Notes: a model not told the origin generated them from the sequence alone. A DNA stretch of 64,000 bases from Cordia subcordata (GCA_028554755.1 JAPTOF010000014.1:434001-498000); one strand, 5' to 3'; numbered from the stretch's first letter, positions 44,480 to 57,759 are shown. Translations and numbers: made by a program.

Positions 44480-47400
44480 GGGCGGTGAATAGAGCTTGAA
44501 AAATTAAAATGAATTGCAACCTTAAAGATAATCGATTGTTGAGTAGATACGGAAACGTATTTCAGGAATTGAAAAGTGCGACAAAATAAAAATCAAAGCA
44601 CACAATGATTTATAATTGTTCGGCCACCAAGCCTACATCCACTACTTAAGGCTTCCCACCTTAGGATTTCCAAATAACTCCACTATAAACTTGAGCTTTT
44701 CACAAGTTGGCTAAGCTCAAAAACCAACCCTTACCACTTTGATTTCAACCCAAAATCAAGAGATCCACAGGCAATTATTTTTGAATTTCAAACCCATAAG
44801 GTTAATCTACTAAGAACCAATTTATACAAGATATAGATAATAAAAATTGCAAAGCACAAATTGGATTTGGTGTCCAATACAAGACCTATAGATGCCTTGA
44901 AAAATGTGAAAGCTCTTCTTGTATTGCTCTCTCTTTTTCTTTTTGCTTTTTCAAACTTTGCAGCTCTCTAATGTGTTTGCTTTGTATGTGTTTATATATT
45001 GTAGGTATATACTTGTTTTGAGGTGTTTTAAGTTTCATTTGATGTATTAGTATAGCATTTAGGTCATAATTGTGAATATTAGGGTTTACATATTCATAGT
45101 TGCGGTTAGAACTTAAATGCTACATTAATGCGTGTTTATTGCTTGTTTTAGGTTAGATTGAGAGAGACGATTCGGGCTTGATTGAAGGTATTTGGGATGT
45201 GGATTAAAGCCAAAGGTGTTTTGGATAGAAACAAGTATTTGGGAGATGCATTTGAAAGTGGTTGAGCGAAGGAAGGAGTGACTAAGGCAAAACCAGCACA
45301 ATGGGAGCCAAATTTGGAGCTTGCAACCAAAGAGGACATGGACAAAGTTTGGACATGTTTATAGGATGCAAAAGATGAAGAAAAACCACTTAAGGGATCT
45401 TTGGAAACGGTACAAAGCCACAAAAAAAGTGCGATCGGAGCCAAAATGACCAAGATATGAATATTTTACTATTAAGGCCGGTCGACCGGCTAGATTAGTA
45501 TGTTAAGCATTATGCCGATCAAACTATGTACTAAGCCAGTCGACTGGCCTGGTCCCCAGGTGCTGCACGATTTGAGCTCTTTTTAAGCATTCTCTTAGCA
45601 ATTTTTAAAGAGAACACCCACTATTTCACAAACCCATTTCTTTAAACCCTAAATCCATCTAAACCCACCTCACAAATGTGCACACATTTCTAAACATATT
45701 TAACACTAGGAATCAAGCCTCTAAGAGGATTAAACACATGGATCGGGTATAGCTCTTAGATTGTAAAGCATGGCTTTGGATAGGAGGATATCTCTCTCTT
45801 TTATCCCAAGTTAATTTACGTATGATTAGAGCTATGTAGGGTGATTTACTATTGTATTATGGATTGATTATTACATTATTATTATGGGTACTTGATGGGT
45901 TTGAATATATATGCTTTGTGCTTAGGGTTTCAAAGGCCAATTTACATGCATGCCTACGTGTTTGTAGAAATGCCTTAATGATGTTACATTTGTGTATTGA
46001 AGTCTGTTATGCTAATAACCATCTCTAAATCATTATGCTAGCATGTCTATGTGTTTGTGTGGTGATTACATGGAGTAGGTATGCCTATATACATGTCTAT
46101 GTGTGTGTTTGCATACTTAATAGCATAAATAGCTTCTATTACATACATGTCAGGTGTTATTATTTAAATTAGTGTAATCTAAGTATGTCTATGTGCTTCG
46201 TAGTAGAATACTCTAGAATATTATCGAATGCCATGCCCTAGATTTGTATGCCTTATGCATAAATGTCAACCCCTACTATTGTGATGTGATTAATGGAGCA
46301 CAATTAGTAACGAGTCTAGGTTGAGTCCCCTTTGGCTTTAAATTCAGCCAATAGGAATCTGGATAGGTTTAGTTAACTTTAGTTCACTTAGGAAAACTAG
46401 TTAGTCCACCCTAATGCCTTAGGTTCATGAGGACCACACCATAGCTTTAAGTAAGGTAAAGCTTAGGGATGGACTTGCACCAAGTCCTAGGGTTAGATTG
46501 GGGAACTAATTAGTGGACTAAGTGCTAGGGTTAGATCAATCTAGATCACCTAGAATCCTATTAGCTAGCCTTAATTCCTAAATCATGAAGACCATACTGT
46601 ACTTTTAGGGATCGCCACCTAGGGACAGACTCTCACCGAGGGTTTGGGTACCAATTAGGAGACTAATTAGAGGTCTAGATTAGAGCACTTAGTATAATCC
46701 ATCAACCAACCTTAGAAAGAAGTAGTAATCACCTGTTTACAAGACGTAATCACCCTAGTCTCCATTTCCACATGTTTGGCACATATATACACCACCTTTT
46801 ATTTTCTTGTTTTAGCTTACATTTATCTTTTCTGAGCTCCCCTCAACTTAAAAAGCCCAAAACATTGTAGGTCAGGTCACAACATGTAGCTCTTTAAGAC
46901 ATGCTTAACTTGAAACACCACTTAGTTTGGCCTTCCCGTGGATTCGACACCGTACTTGCACATATTGTACTACACGAGACCTATGCGCTTGTGGGCTATT
47001 TAGGCCTTTACGACGAGATAGTGATGACTCTCAAATCTTGAGTTCTTGTCAGAAGATAAAGGATAGGTGATGTTTATATGCCTCTTTTGAAAAATAGCAG
47101 TTAGACACAAAGATTATTCACCAAAATAAGAGTTTTTGACCATTGTAGAAAGATAAGGTAAAAATTCGTATGTCCCACAGCTAGTTAAAATTTCTAAAAA
47201 GTAAAGCTTCTAGCTAGACTTTCCTTCGTGCTGGTACACCTGCAAGGTGCCCCCAACAAGCTCCAATTGAGATATATCATGTTTGGTACCCCGACAACAG
47301 TAAAAAATGGATACTTTGAAAACTTACTATCACGTAAGGAAAAAAATACTCATCCAGTCCCTCGCCAAGGTAAGCCCGATAGTACTCAAGATTTTGTTTT

Positions 47401-47938
47401 ATAAGAAAACCATGGTCTATCACCTAAAAAACAAGTCTAAAACATGTTTATCATGAAAACGCTATGAAAAACACTAAGGCATTTTAGAAAAACAAGCTTA
47501 GGCATATAATATATCAATTTTAAGCATAAGAGAGAGAGAGACAGAGAGGAATTAGACGACAAAGACCAAAGCATCTTTGTAATAAAATTAACATGACCGC
47601 TCCTCTTCTGTCTTCCATCTCCATCCTTATGTCACCACGCCACTTGATATCAGCAAACTTTCAATGTTCGAGATGGCGGATGATTATCTCCAAGGTATTG
47701 GCGTAGCATAATTGCACAAGTACTCAAACAAATCATTAGAATCAATAGAAACACACTTGAGTTCTTAAAGTAATCAGTTATCTTAGTCAACATATGCATT
47801 CATCCATAATTCGAAGTCCAACATCATAATCATTAATCATAAGCATAAACTCATAATCATATATTCAACAAGTAGTCCAATTTTATCATTAGTTTTCATT
47901 ATCAAAACATAACCATTATTATATTCATAATGTCAACA
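44480..47938 (-). repeat. Copia 3' LTR, interrupted by a solo LTR
   Basis: On the minus strand the LTR starts TGTTGACATTATG at 47,938 right after a polypurine tract (AAAAAAGGGGAG, 47,940-47,951). It runs to about 44,480 and includes the gttcggccaccaagcctaca stretch typical of Copia LTRs. The solo LTR 44,969-47,027 splits it. The left end is approximate. Confidence 0.6.
44969..47027 (+). mobile_element. Solo LTR, type A1, inserted in the Copia LTR
   Basis: A 2,059-bp LTR runs from TAATGTGTTTGC (TG mutated to TA) to GTGATGA. It is flanked by CTCTC on both sides (44,964-44,968 and 47,028-47,032). It shares the CCGGTCGACCGGC cluster (about 45,478), the CTATGTAGGG region and the hairpin motifs with the E2 LTRs. 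There is no internal region. Confidence 0.85.
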
Positions 47939-48089
47939 ATCTCCCCTTTTTTGATGATGACAAACATATATGTGATTATCATAATGAATGAGGCAAAACA
48001 TACATATTTAAGAATCAATGCTCCCCTTGAGAATATGCCAAGTCTCAAGTTTATGGAAAGCTATCAAAGCTCCCCCTTAACATATGCAT

Positions 48090-48322
48090 AAATAATTCCA
48101 TGTATAATTATCAACCACAAATATTAACCAAGAATAAGCTATTGACCAAGAATAAGCAAAAGAATAAGCCATTAACCAAGAATAAGCACAAGAATGAATA
48201 TGTATAAATAATTCCATGTATAATTATCAAACACAAACATTAACCAAGAATAAGCACAAGAATAAGCTATTAACCAAGAATAAGCCATTAAGTAAGAATA
48301 AGCATAAGAATAAGCATATGTC
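48090..48322. repeat. Tandem repeats in the Copia 3' region
   Basis: A 116-bp unit starting with aaataattccatgtataatt is present at 48,090 and 48,206. Within and after it, short aaccaagaataagc motifs repeat many times. Confidence 0.8.
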
Positions 48323-48612
48323 ATAATTTCTCCCCCTTTTGGTATTATCAAAACATACGATAAAGGGAGTACCAAAAGATTAAAATAAGCATTAAATTAA
48401 TCATAACAGCCTTAATAACCATCAATCCATGACAAAGTATTTAAACAAAATATCCAATAAACTTAAAAGTACCTAAAAGCAAGTCATAAAAATATTAAAG
48501 TAGCCACGCACATGCAATTTGCTAAAGAAAAGATTAGTTAGGATAGGTTCAAGGACATGGTTTAGAATGATAGATGGCATCACTAGGCTTCAATATCTTT
48601 ATCTTTCTCCTT

Positions 48613-48810
48613 CTATACTTCTTTTTCTTTCTTCACTTTTACCTCCTTCTTGATCTTCTTTCCTTGATTGGGTTTGGCTTCAATGATCACATTATTATTA
48701 AGCACAATGATACCAAGAACTTTAGTTTTGCCTTTGAACATCTCTCGTATGGCTCTTTCTGCTTGTAGTTTTGCATCCCTCAGTCCACCATATCTCCTTG
48801 TAGTCTTCAT
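48613..48810 (-). CDS. Small ORF in the Copia 3' region, doubtful
   Basis: A 65-codon Lys/Glu-rich frame (MKTTRRYGGLRDAKLQAERA ... KKEVKVKKEKEV) lies between RNase H and the LTR on the coding strand of the Copia element. It has no known motif. It may be a remnant of a third ORF or chance. Confidence 0.2.
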   Translation of the reverse strand: MKTTRRYGGLRDAKLQAERAIREMFKGKTKVLGIIVLNNNVIIEAKPNQGKKIKKEVKVKKEKEV

Positions 48811-49320
48811 GATCTTGATTTGAGGGTTAAAGGAGGTTGAAAGTTGTGATTTTGTGAAGATAATGGTGTATGGTGTAGGAGTTTGAAGAATAGGATGATT
48901 TTTGTATAAGAATTTTAGGTTAAAAGTAGTTTAGATAGTGATAATAGATATTTCACTGACATCGCACCCAGTAACCCGACACGGGACAAAGTGACCTCAG
49001 CATATAAAACTGATCCTGACAGAGAGTTTTCGAAAAACTTCTTCTAAGAAGGGATTCTGGTAGCCTGAACCAAAGAAGGGGTTCACCCGGTAGTAATAAA
49101 AACTAGTTCTTCAAGGGTTTTCATGAATGCAAATGTAATACACATGCAAATTCATTCCAACTCACATTTTTCACATAAAAATGCAGAAACTCCCAATCAA
49201 AATCACATTTAATCTCATCTAAACATGCTTCAAACATCAATAAGTAATATCAATCATGCCCAAATTTCTTCTAATCATACAAAATCTATCTTCATGCAAT
49301 GGTTCAGTAAAAATATCAGC

Positions 49321-50000
49321 TAATAGACGTCTCTCAAGTACAAGCTCTAAAGGCCTGCAAGCGCATGGATCAATGTAGTATAGTATGTGCAAGTACGGAT
49401 TCAATCCACAGGGAGGCTATACTATGGAATGGATTCTATGTGTGTGTGTCCTAGAGAATGCCTAAAAAGAAAACTAAACTAATTATTTTTGGTATTTTTG
49501 GATGGTCGAGAGCTCTAACTAAAGAAAATAAAACTACACTGTGGGAATGGAAAGTATAGAAACAAGCTATCTAAAGAGAACTAACAAATGGAAGGGATTA
49601 GGGTGGCATCTACTTGTTAATGGGTGATCCTAGACTCAAATACTATGGGATTACATAGGATGGCTTAATCAGCAATTGCTCTTTAACTAGGTTGCTTAGT
49701 TAGCATCCTAATTTCTCCTTAGGACTCGTTGCAGGTTCGTCCCTAGGCGGTGCCTTCTAGAGCTACTGCTTGGTCCTTATGACCTAGGGCCTTAAAAGTG
49801 ACTAACTAGCTTATTAGGTGACCTAGAATAAACCTACCTTAGTACCTAAACCATTGGCTAGATTTAAAGCCAAGACCTAGTGTTGCTAAGGTCGACTAAA
49901 TTTAACCAAAAACCTATTAGCTGGATTTAAAGCCAAAGGAGACTTGATTTAGACTACCCTTAAATTATGCCTCGTCATTCTAGGGTCACTACAACGGGAT
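49321..50000 (-). repeat. Truncated A2-type LTR (3' part)
   Basis: It is homologous to 51,350-52,065. It ends TAATAGACG (read on plus) at the Copia junction. At the other side it joins gag sequence at a shared GGGAT (49,996-50,000). Confidence 0.75.
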
Positions 50001-51325
50001 GAAAGAGATAAGGAAATGAATTGATCTAACTTATTTGTCAAGGCCTCTACCTTAGTAGTAAATCTAAAGAGACTCTTACCTCACTAACACTTCTCTTGTT
50101 ACCTTCCCAACTAGACCTTTCCATAGCAAAGTTTTGAAAAGCATTTTCGCCATCAACTCCATTTTCTTCCATGCCTTAGTTAGTTTCAAAAGATAGAAGC
50201 CACCACCGGAGACGGCGTTGACCATCATCCTATTTTGTTCATTTAAGCCTTGAAATAAATATTGCAATAGGTCATGATTACCATACTCGTGGTGTGGACA
50301 TTGTGTAAGAAGGTCTTTGAACCTCTCCCAAGCCTCATAAAAGGATTCTAGATCATACTAGGAGAAAGTCATAATGGCGGTCCTAAGGTTAGCCGTCTTG
50401 GTCATGGGATAGAATTTTTGAAAGAACTTAGATTGAAGCTAGGCCCATGTAGTAATGCAACCATTAGGTGAGGAATGCAACCATTAGGTAAGGAATGCAA
50501 CTAAGCCTTAGCCTTGTCCTTAAGAGAAAAAAAGAACAACCTTGGATGTATGACCTCTTGGGAGACATTAGGGACATGGAGGGTGCAACTCATCTCAACA
50601 AAGTCAATAAGATGCTCTAGAGGACTCTTATTGCTTCTTCCATAGAAGGAAGGAAGCATGGCTAACATATTAGGCTTAATCTCAAAGTTCGTCTCCCCCA
50701 AATCTAGTATTTGAATAGCCAAATTAGGCTCAAAGGCTTTCAGGAGGAAGAATTGCTTAAGAGTGGGTTTCTCATCTATGGGTGGGTCTGGTTTAAGGGG
50801 CTCTTATCTAAAATGATCTTGGGCTTGATGCCCATGGTGATCATGAGGTGGAATGGGATTCATTGGGGGAATAAGAGGATTAGGAGGATGATTGAGATCG
50901 GTTATTTCCTCAAGAAGATCCCCAAAATTCCCAAGATGTCTAGCAATCCTATCGGGTTCGGAATTAAAGGGAACTACGGGATCTGAGGGATCTCCTACCA
51001 ACAAACTATCCTAACTCTGACTACTTCAACCCCTAAAACTTTAACAATCCCAAGACTACAATAAATAAGCCACAATCCTAGGAAGTCTGCTAAAATCAAA
51101 AACAAAAATAACTATTAAAGCTAAACAAGCAAGCAAGCTAAGTACGAAAAATAAACTCAATAACTAAAAAGAAGACAAAAACAAGGATAAATAAGCAAGT
51201 AGAAAAATAAGATAATATAACAAGAAGTAGGATGATCAAAACCAAACAAACTATGAATAAAAAGCAAATAAAATAAACAGAGCAACTGCTAAAACACACA
51301 AGCAAAGAATGCAAATGATCGTGCC
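49996..51325 (-). pseudogene. Athila gag, second truncated copy
   Basis: The open stretches are 50,804-51,004, 50,501-50,722 and 50,076-50,267. Motifs include MLVGDPSDPVVPFNSEPDRI, NFEIKPNMLAMLPSFYGR, PLEHLIDFVEM and FFFSLKDKAKA, the N-terminal capsid region of Athila gag. It is separated by stops, and its 3' end is fused to the truncated LTR at 49,996-50,000. It parallels the gag copy at 63,085-64,000. Confidence 0.7.
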
Positions 51326-51343
51326 TCCTTAACAATGGCGCCA
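51326..51343 (-). other. Primer binding site of the Athila element
   Basis: On the minus strand TGGCGCCATTGTTAAGGA follows the LTR end. The first seven bases match the tRNA-Asp site perfectly and 13 of 18 match overall. Confidence 0.65.
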
Positions 51344-51349
51344 AGAACT

Positions 51350-53193
51350 TGATAGACGTCTCTCGAGTGTAAGCTCTAAAGACCCGTAAGTGCACGGATC
51401 AATGCAGTACAATATGTGCAAGTATGGGATTGAATCCACAGGGAGGCTATATTGTGGAATGGATTCTCTATGTGTGTGTCCTAGAGAATGCCTAAAAAGA
51501 AACCTGAACTAACTCTCTATGTGTGTGTCCTAGAGAATGCCTAAAAAGAAACCTGAACTAATTATTTTTCATATTTTTGAATGGTTGGGAGCTTTAACTA
51601 AAGAAAATAAAATTACACTATGGGAATAAAAAGTATAGAAACAAACTATCTGAAGAGAGCTAACAAATGGAAGGGATTAGAATGAGCTAATGGGTGATCT
51701 TAGACTTAAATACCATAGGATTACATAGGATGGCTTAATCAGCAATTGCTCTTTGACTAGGTTGTTTAGTTAGTGTCCTAATTTCTCCCTAGGACCCGGT
51801 GCAGATTCATCCCAAGGCGGCGCCTCTTAGAGCTACGGCGTGGTCCTTATGACTTAAGGCCTTAAGAGTGATGAACTAGCTTCCTATGTGGCCTAGAATG
51901 AACCTACCCTAGTACCTTAACCCTAGGCTAGATTTAAAGCCAAGACTTAGTGTTGCTAGGATTGACTAAATCTACTCGAAAATCGATTGCTTGGATTTAA
52001 AGTCAAAGGAGACTCGATTTAGACTAGCCTTAAATTATGCCTTGTCATTCTAGGGTCACTATAGCGGGATTTGACCAATTAGCGCATCCAAACATGTTCT
52101 AGGCCAAGGAATTCATGAATAAAGATGAGGGCCTATTCAACTACCAAACATCGTCATACTTGGATTACACCATTAAAACAACATTTAAGCCAACATGTAT
52201 GCAATATTGAGGTCATATTTACTACTAGGTATGCAAACATACACAAAGACAAGAATATAAGCATTACCCACTTCACAAGATCCACACATAAACACATAGA
52301 CGTGATTATAGAATGGATTAAAGGTGTTTAGTAGCAAATAGACTTCAAGTTATACATATGCAACTCTATTAGGCATATTATCAAACACCTAGGCATGTAT
52401 TGAACAATAACCATTGAAACAAGAAGAACATAACATATGTATATATATTAATCCATTAAATCCCATAATATAGAAGCATAGAATCAACCTATTACGCAAG
52501 TACCATCACCTTAAACAAATCTACTCAAACATAATATTAAAGAGGATGAAAGATAGGATAGAAGACTCCCCTTCCATCCTAGTAATTCTTGTACAAGATC
52601 TTTGAGTAGCTTTGAATCCAAGTGTTTGAATCCTCTAAGTTTGCTTGAATCTAGGTAAAGAATGTGTGATTTTGTGTGTGTTAGAGGTGGTGTAACTAGG
52701 GTTTTGTGTGTGTGTGTGTTGGGTCTAAAGATAATATCCAGATTCTCCCTCTTGAAGGCTGAAAATCGAGCTTTTGTATCAGCTATTGTGCACTACAGGT
52801 CGATCGGCTACTTAGCTCGACTGCTTTCAAAGTGATGCTCTTTGGACTGGCCGATCGACCTAGCCGATCAACTGGCTATATTTTCTAGATCGACCGACTA
52901 AGTCGACCTTTTATTTTCTCTTTCTTGCTTTTGGTCTTCATCGCTTGACCCGTACCTCTTCTATGTTCATCGTCCATCCTCGTTCAAACTCCATTTTAGC
53001 CCTATAGCTCGCCTAAGGCACAAAATTAAGAATTTAGTATAGCATTTGACTAATAAACTTAACTATGTACATTTGCTTATACTTAAGCCTAATTTTAGTG
53101 TATGTACTATACTGATACATCTCTTAAGGCTCAAAATACCTCTTAAACATGGGCAAATGACAGTGCAAACACACACAAAAACATAACACATCA
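51350..53193 (-). repeat. A2-type LTR of the Athila element (1,844 bp)
   Basis: On the minus strand it starts TGATGTGTTATG and ends GACGTCTATCA. A polypurine tract lies on its upstream side and a primer binding site on its downstream side. It therefore serves as both the 3' LTR of the pol-bearing part and the 5' LTR of the truncated second unit. It is the same subfamily as the solo LTRs at 7,148 and 10,713. Confidence 0.8.
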
Positions 53194-54528
53194 ACATTCC
53201 CAAACCCTTTCCTTGCTTGTGCCTAAGCAAGCCCAATCTTAAGTTTATTTTTAAAGTTGATGCAAAGGGTTACCTAAGGGATTGGCTCCTTATCAAAGTT
53301 AGTCTAAGAAGTATAAAGGGGGCATTCCTATTGTGTAGAGATTCCCAAGTCTCTTTGGATCTTTCCTCTACTCATAAGGGGCCTTATTCTTCATCAGAAT
53401 TTCCCAAGTAGCCAATCCATCACAAGCCCAGGATTCTAACTCACACACTCGAGATGTTGATATTTTGTGCCCCTTCAACTAACATGGCCTCCCCAACATG
53501 CACAAAGCCTCAAGGACAAGATGAGAAAATATACAAATGTAATGGCTTATAAAAGCCTTATTCACATATCTACAAAGATGATAGCATGTGCTAAGTTGAC
53601 ATTGTGTCACTCATGCACTTATTAACATAACTTTTTGGTGCCTTGGGCTTTTCTTTTTTTTTTAATAATTTTTTTTACATTTTTGCACCTTTTGCCTCTT
53701 TTTAAATTTTTTTTTGGATTTGTCATACTTTTCATTTTGTTCACACAAAAAGAAAAGAAAAAGAAAGGCTTTGGGACATCAAAAAAACCAATCAAGGAAG
53801 AGGCACTCACATCAACAACCCTTTTTCAACACTCTTTCTTACCAAGCTATGGGTGGCCACAAGGGGCATTTTTAAAAGTCTTCACTCCCCACAACTTTTA
53901 AGGGCATCCCCTCCAAGACCCGATTTTCAATCCACTCTTTTCACTCCCCACAATGCTATTTATATTCACTAATCAATAGAGTCAATCATAATAGAAAACA
54001 CAATGATCAACCAAGAAATAAACAACTTTACATACATCAAAATCAAAAACTTTTCACCATTTTAAGCACATAATGCACATCTACCTTACATAAAGCATAC
54101 AACAAGAAAACCAAACTCCTACACACCCTTAAACCTAAAATTTGCTTGTCCTCAAGCAAATAAAACAAAGCACATAAACAAGCAAATTAGCATCACGAAG
54201 CAAGTAAAGGTGGTGGGGATGGAGTAAAAGCATGGGAACAAGTGGGAAAAGGATTGATACAACCTTGAATTGTCTTTAAAGCTTTCCATGCCAATGATAA
54301 TTCACCATACTACTAACTCTGTGATTCATAATTCACAAACACTCACAAAGAAAACAAGGTTAGTAGCATTGCCTATGTATGCTTGCATTAGCATGTGTAA
54401 TAAATAGCAACGATGTATCTTAATGGACAAAGGATTGGGATTCAATACTTTGGTGTAAGTGTAAGAAAAAGAAAGAAAATAAAAGAAAGGAAAATGAAAT
54501 AAGTCAAAAATTTCAAAATTGAACCTAG
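53194..54528 (-). other. Athila 3' non-coding region
   Basis: No supported ORF. It has hairpins at 54,142-54,159 and 53,212-53,231, an A-rich tract (about 53,640-53,770) and a purine tract caaggaaagggtttgggaatgt next to the LTR. It is clearly homologous to the 3' regions of E1, E2 and E3. Confidence 0.7.
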
Positions 54529-54533
54529 GTTGT

Positions 54534-56412
54534 TGTAGGATCGATAATATTACATGTGGTCTATCCTAGTCTATATTTTCAAAAATACTACCAAGAAAAC
54601 AAGCTAGGAAAATAAAATAACCACATAACACACCCAAGAACATGGTTAATAACATATAGAACATAACTAGCATTTGCAAAATATGTAAAGCTAACCTTTT
54701 GAAGCATGGGGCCTTTGATGAAACTAAAACCGTCACGAGCTTAGTTCCCGCTCACGAACAAGGCCACCAAAAAAATTTTACTATAAGGGTGTCGCAATAT
54801 ACAACTCCCTAGTCTTCTTCCCTATGGTTAAAGAGACTTTTCTTGAGAGAATAACCTCTTGTGTGGGAAGAAGCAAAGTAATATGCTCTTAAAAATCTAA
54901 AGCAAAAAAAACCACACAATAAGTGTGTACTATGTGTTGTAGTATTCTCTTGCCAAAATGGAAGAGATCAACTACAACATTTTTGGATGCTAGAAATGGT
55001 TTAAGGTTTTGCCTATTTATAGAAAAAGTTTGGCACCTAAACCTTGTAAACTTTCCATGTGGGAAACTTTTTCCCAATAGTAAATGTTTGCCACATCTCA
55101 TGGAAGTTACTTGTACAATTTGAATTTTTCTTGTAGTAACTTTCTAGCACATGTCTTGGAGGATTGGGCCAAGCCTACAATCCAAGCCTGACACATAGTC
55201 CATAATCCATGTGGAGGCCCAAGCCCAATAAGAAACCATCCAATCCCAATTAGGTTATCTTGGACTCTAAAGAAAGCCCAAACCCAATTCCAAGCTTTGG
55301 CCTAATAAGGCTATTACCACAATATGGAATTTGCTCTTTCAAGATTACTCTCTCAAAGTCATTTCAACTAGGGAAGGGACCAAGAAGGCACAATTAACCT
55401 TGGCTTCCAAAAATAATAAAAAATGTCTTTGCCCAATCTAGGCGACATAATAATAGTTATTTTTAACTCCGATCTATTCCACCATAAGATCAAAGTTTCA
55501 CTCTAAGAATAATTGCTATTACCCAAAAGCTTGTTACAAAAGAATGTGAACTTTGTCTTTGACCTACTAAGTAACCGACCATAATGCCCTTCTATGTATA
55601 CCCATAGCTAAGACCGGTCCTTTGGCCTGTGTGCTATCACCTCCTCAGCTGTATCTTTTTCCATTGGGTTTCTTGTCCTATTGCCAACCATCCTTGGTCA
55701 TGGAATCTCTTGATCTCGGGTGCGACCCTCAAGCCATATGACCGATATAAAGGTAGTATCACTAGATCTAGATTCGGATGATAAATATGGACAATTCCTA
55801 AGAGGGCATATAGATTCCATATTGCATATGCATGTTCCAATTAATTAAAACTTAGCACTCAATGCACAAGGCTGTTGATGCTAATAAAGTAAGATCTCAC
55901 CCACAGTAAATCAAAGTACCAAACCCTAACTTCATTAGTTCATCCACATATGCTCAAGATTAAGAGCAATGATCATTTAGTAGCAGTGAGTATCTTGTTT
56001 TCTTTCTTTGATAGAACGTCTCTAGAAAAACTACTCACAATGGTCCTGTCAAATACATGACACACGTACCATTGAGACAAATCCTAAACGTCCTCCAATG
56101 ACCTAGGTAGATCACCCTCAATAAGAAGACTTGCTCAATAAAACCTTGTCCTAGTAGAGTGCCCAACACTACCATTCGGTTACCGACTCAATTTATGATG
56201 TGACTAAATCTAGACTTGGACCTAATGTGCGTCCAGCCTCACTACCACCCAAGTCATTAGTTCAAGTCAAGGGACCTTTATACATACATCAATAAAACAT
56301 ACCAGAGATAATATGTCAGGAACTCACAATGCCATTTAACAAAATGATTATACATTGTTTAACATCCAAAATGTTATATACAAGTGAGCTTTAGGGCATA
56401 CTAATCCTAACA
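54534..56412 (-). mobile_element. Solo LTR or short non-autonomous element, unrelated LTR type
   Basis: A 1,879-bp unit reads on the minus strand from TGTTAGGATTAG to GATCCTACA. It is flanked by GTTGT on both sides (54,529-54,533 and 56,413-56,417). There is no ORF, primer site or similarity to the A or B LTRs. The start resembles Copia-type LTRs. I cannot exclude a small element with very short LTRs. Confidence 0.75.
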
Positions 56413-56417
56413 GTTGT

Positions 56418-57759
56418 CTTTTAGTAGCACTAACAGCCATGTCGTCAGCCAGGCGAACACCAACTCATCTTCAACCTTTATAGATGGGGTCCTAAAGCAT
56501 TGAAACCTTTACACGAGCCATGCTCAATCATGTGCATGCTTCAGGGGCTGCCTGTTCACTGTCATCTCTTGGCCATCCTTCAAGTCCTTGATCTTGACTG
56601 CTTCGAAAGGGTAGGCAACAACACCTCGCACAGGCCATCCCATCTTGACTAGAGCCTGGAAAGAGCTTCAATCATGAGTTAAATAATAAAAATTTATCGA
56701 AGGAACAGAATGATTTCTTAAGAATTTGTTTATCATGAATTCTCTTCATCATATCCTTATAAAGCTTGGCATTCTTATACGTCTCAAACCTAAGCTTTTC
56801 GAATTTCGCTAGGTCAAGCTTTTTTTTCTCACCTACTCTTGCCAAATCAAAGTTTAAGGCCTTGATAGCCTAATAAGCCTTATGCTCAAGTTCTACCAGC
56901 AAGTGACAAGCTTTCCCAAAAACCAATTGAAACAGAGACATACCATAGGAGTTTTAAAAGTGGTACGATAGGCCCATAAAGCATCATTCAATCTAATAGA
57001 CCAATCCCTCTTATCAGCCCTAACCGTTTTTTCTAAAATATGCTTAATCTCCCTATTGGATACCTCTACTGGTCCACTAGTTTGTGCGTGATAAGGGATA
57101 GTAACCTTATGGGTAACCGAATATCTCCTCAATAAGGCATCCAAAGTTCTATGGTGAAAATGCAATCCCCCATCGTTAATCAAGACCCTTGGGACTCCAA
57201 ATCTAGAGAAAATGTTCCCCTTAAGGAATTTCACCGTTACCATATGGTCATTAGTGTGTGTGGGAATAGCCTCAACCCATTTGGACACATAGTTTATGGC
57301 CACTAAAATGTATTGGTACCCAAAGAAAGGTGGAAATGGTCCCATGAAATCTATACCCCAAACATCAAATAACTCACATGGAAGAATAGGGGATAAAGGC
57401 ATCATGTTTCTCCTAGAGATAGACCTAAATTGTTGACATTTAAAACATTTTTTCCAATACTCTTCGGCATCCCTAAAGAGAGTGGGCCAAAGTAATCCAC
57501 ATTGCAAGACCTTCGCGGCGGTCTTCTTTCCACTAAAATGACCTCTACACCCCTTATCGTGACGTATATTCAACACGTTCTCATATTCGTCTTTGGGCAC
57601 ACATCGGTAAATCACTTGATTCATATACACTTTAAAAAGATACGGATTCTCCCAAAAGAAATGTCTCACTTGTGCTAGGAAACTATCTCTTTCTCTCTCT
57701 TCTCCCAATGGGAAGGAAAACATCCTGTGGCAAGATAATTGACAATATGAGCAAACCAT
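56418..57759 (-). pseudogene. Athila integrase
   Basis: The frame at 56,893-57,759 holds the N-terminal HHCC zinc region (IRHDKGCRGHFS ... CFKCQQ) and the catalytic core with Asp in DVWGIDFMGPFP, Asp in LINDGGLHF and Glu in EVSNREIKHILE. The DDE triad is therefore complete. A frameshift near 56,945 breaks the C-terminal part, which continues in another frame (FGKACHLLVELEHKAY) with a stop. The upstream end overlaps the RNase H frame, so another frameshift lies near 57,690. It would insert element DNA into the genome. This copy is not functional as it stands. Confidence 0.8.

Larger units (their letters stand above)
47939..49320 (-). mobile_element. Copia element, 3' end (RNase H end and 3' region)
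   Basis: On the minus strand 49,219-49,320 encodes ADIFTEPLHEDRFCMIRRNL and a stop, the conserved C-terminal end of Copia RNase H. About 1.27 kb of non-coding sequence follows, then the polypurine tract AAAAAAGGGGAGATTG in the context typical of large Copia elements (possibly SIRE-like). The element is cut at 49,320 by the Athila insertion. The rest should lie to the right of the window. Confidence 0.7.

Noticed and set aside
48060..48330. Possible CRISPR-like array of short repeats
   Set aside because: The units are irregular in spacing and sequence, spacers are not unique, and the context is a plant Copia element.
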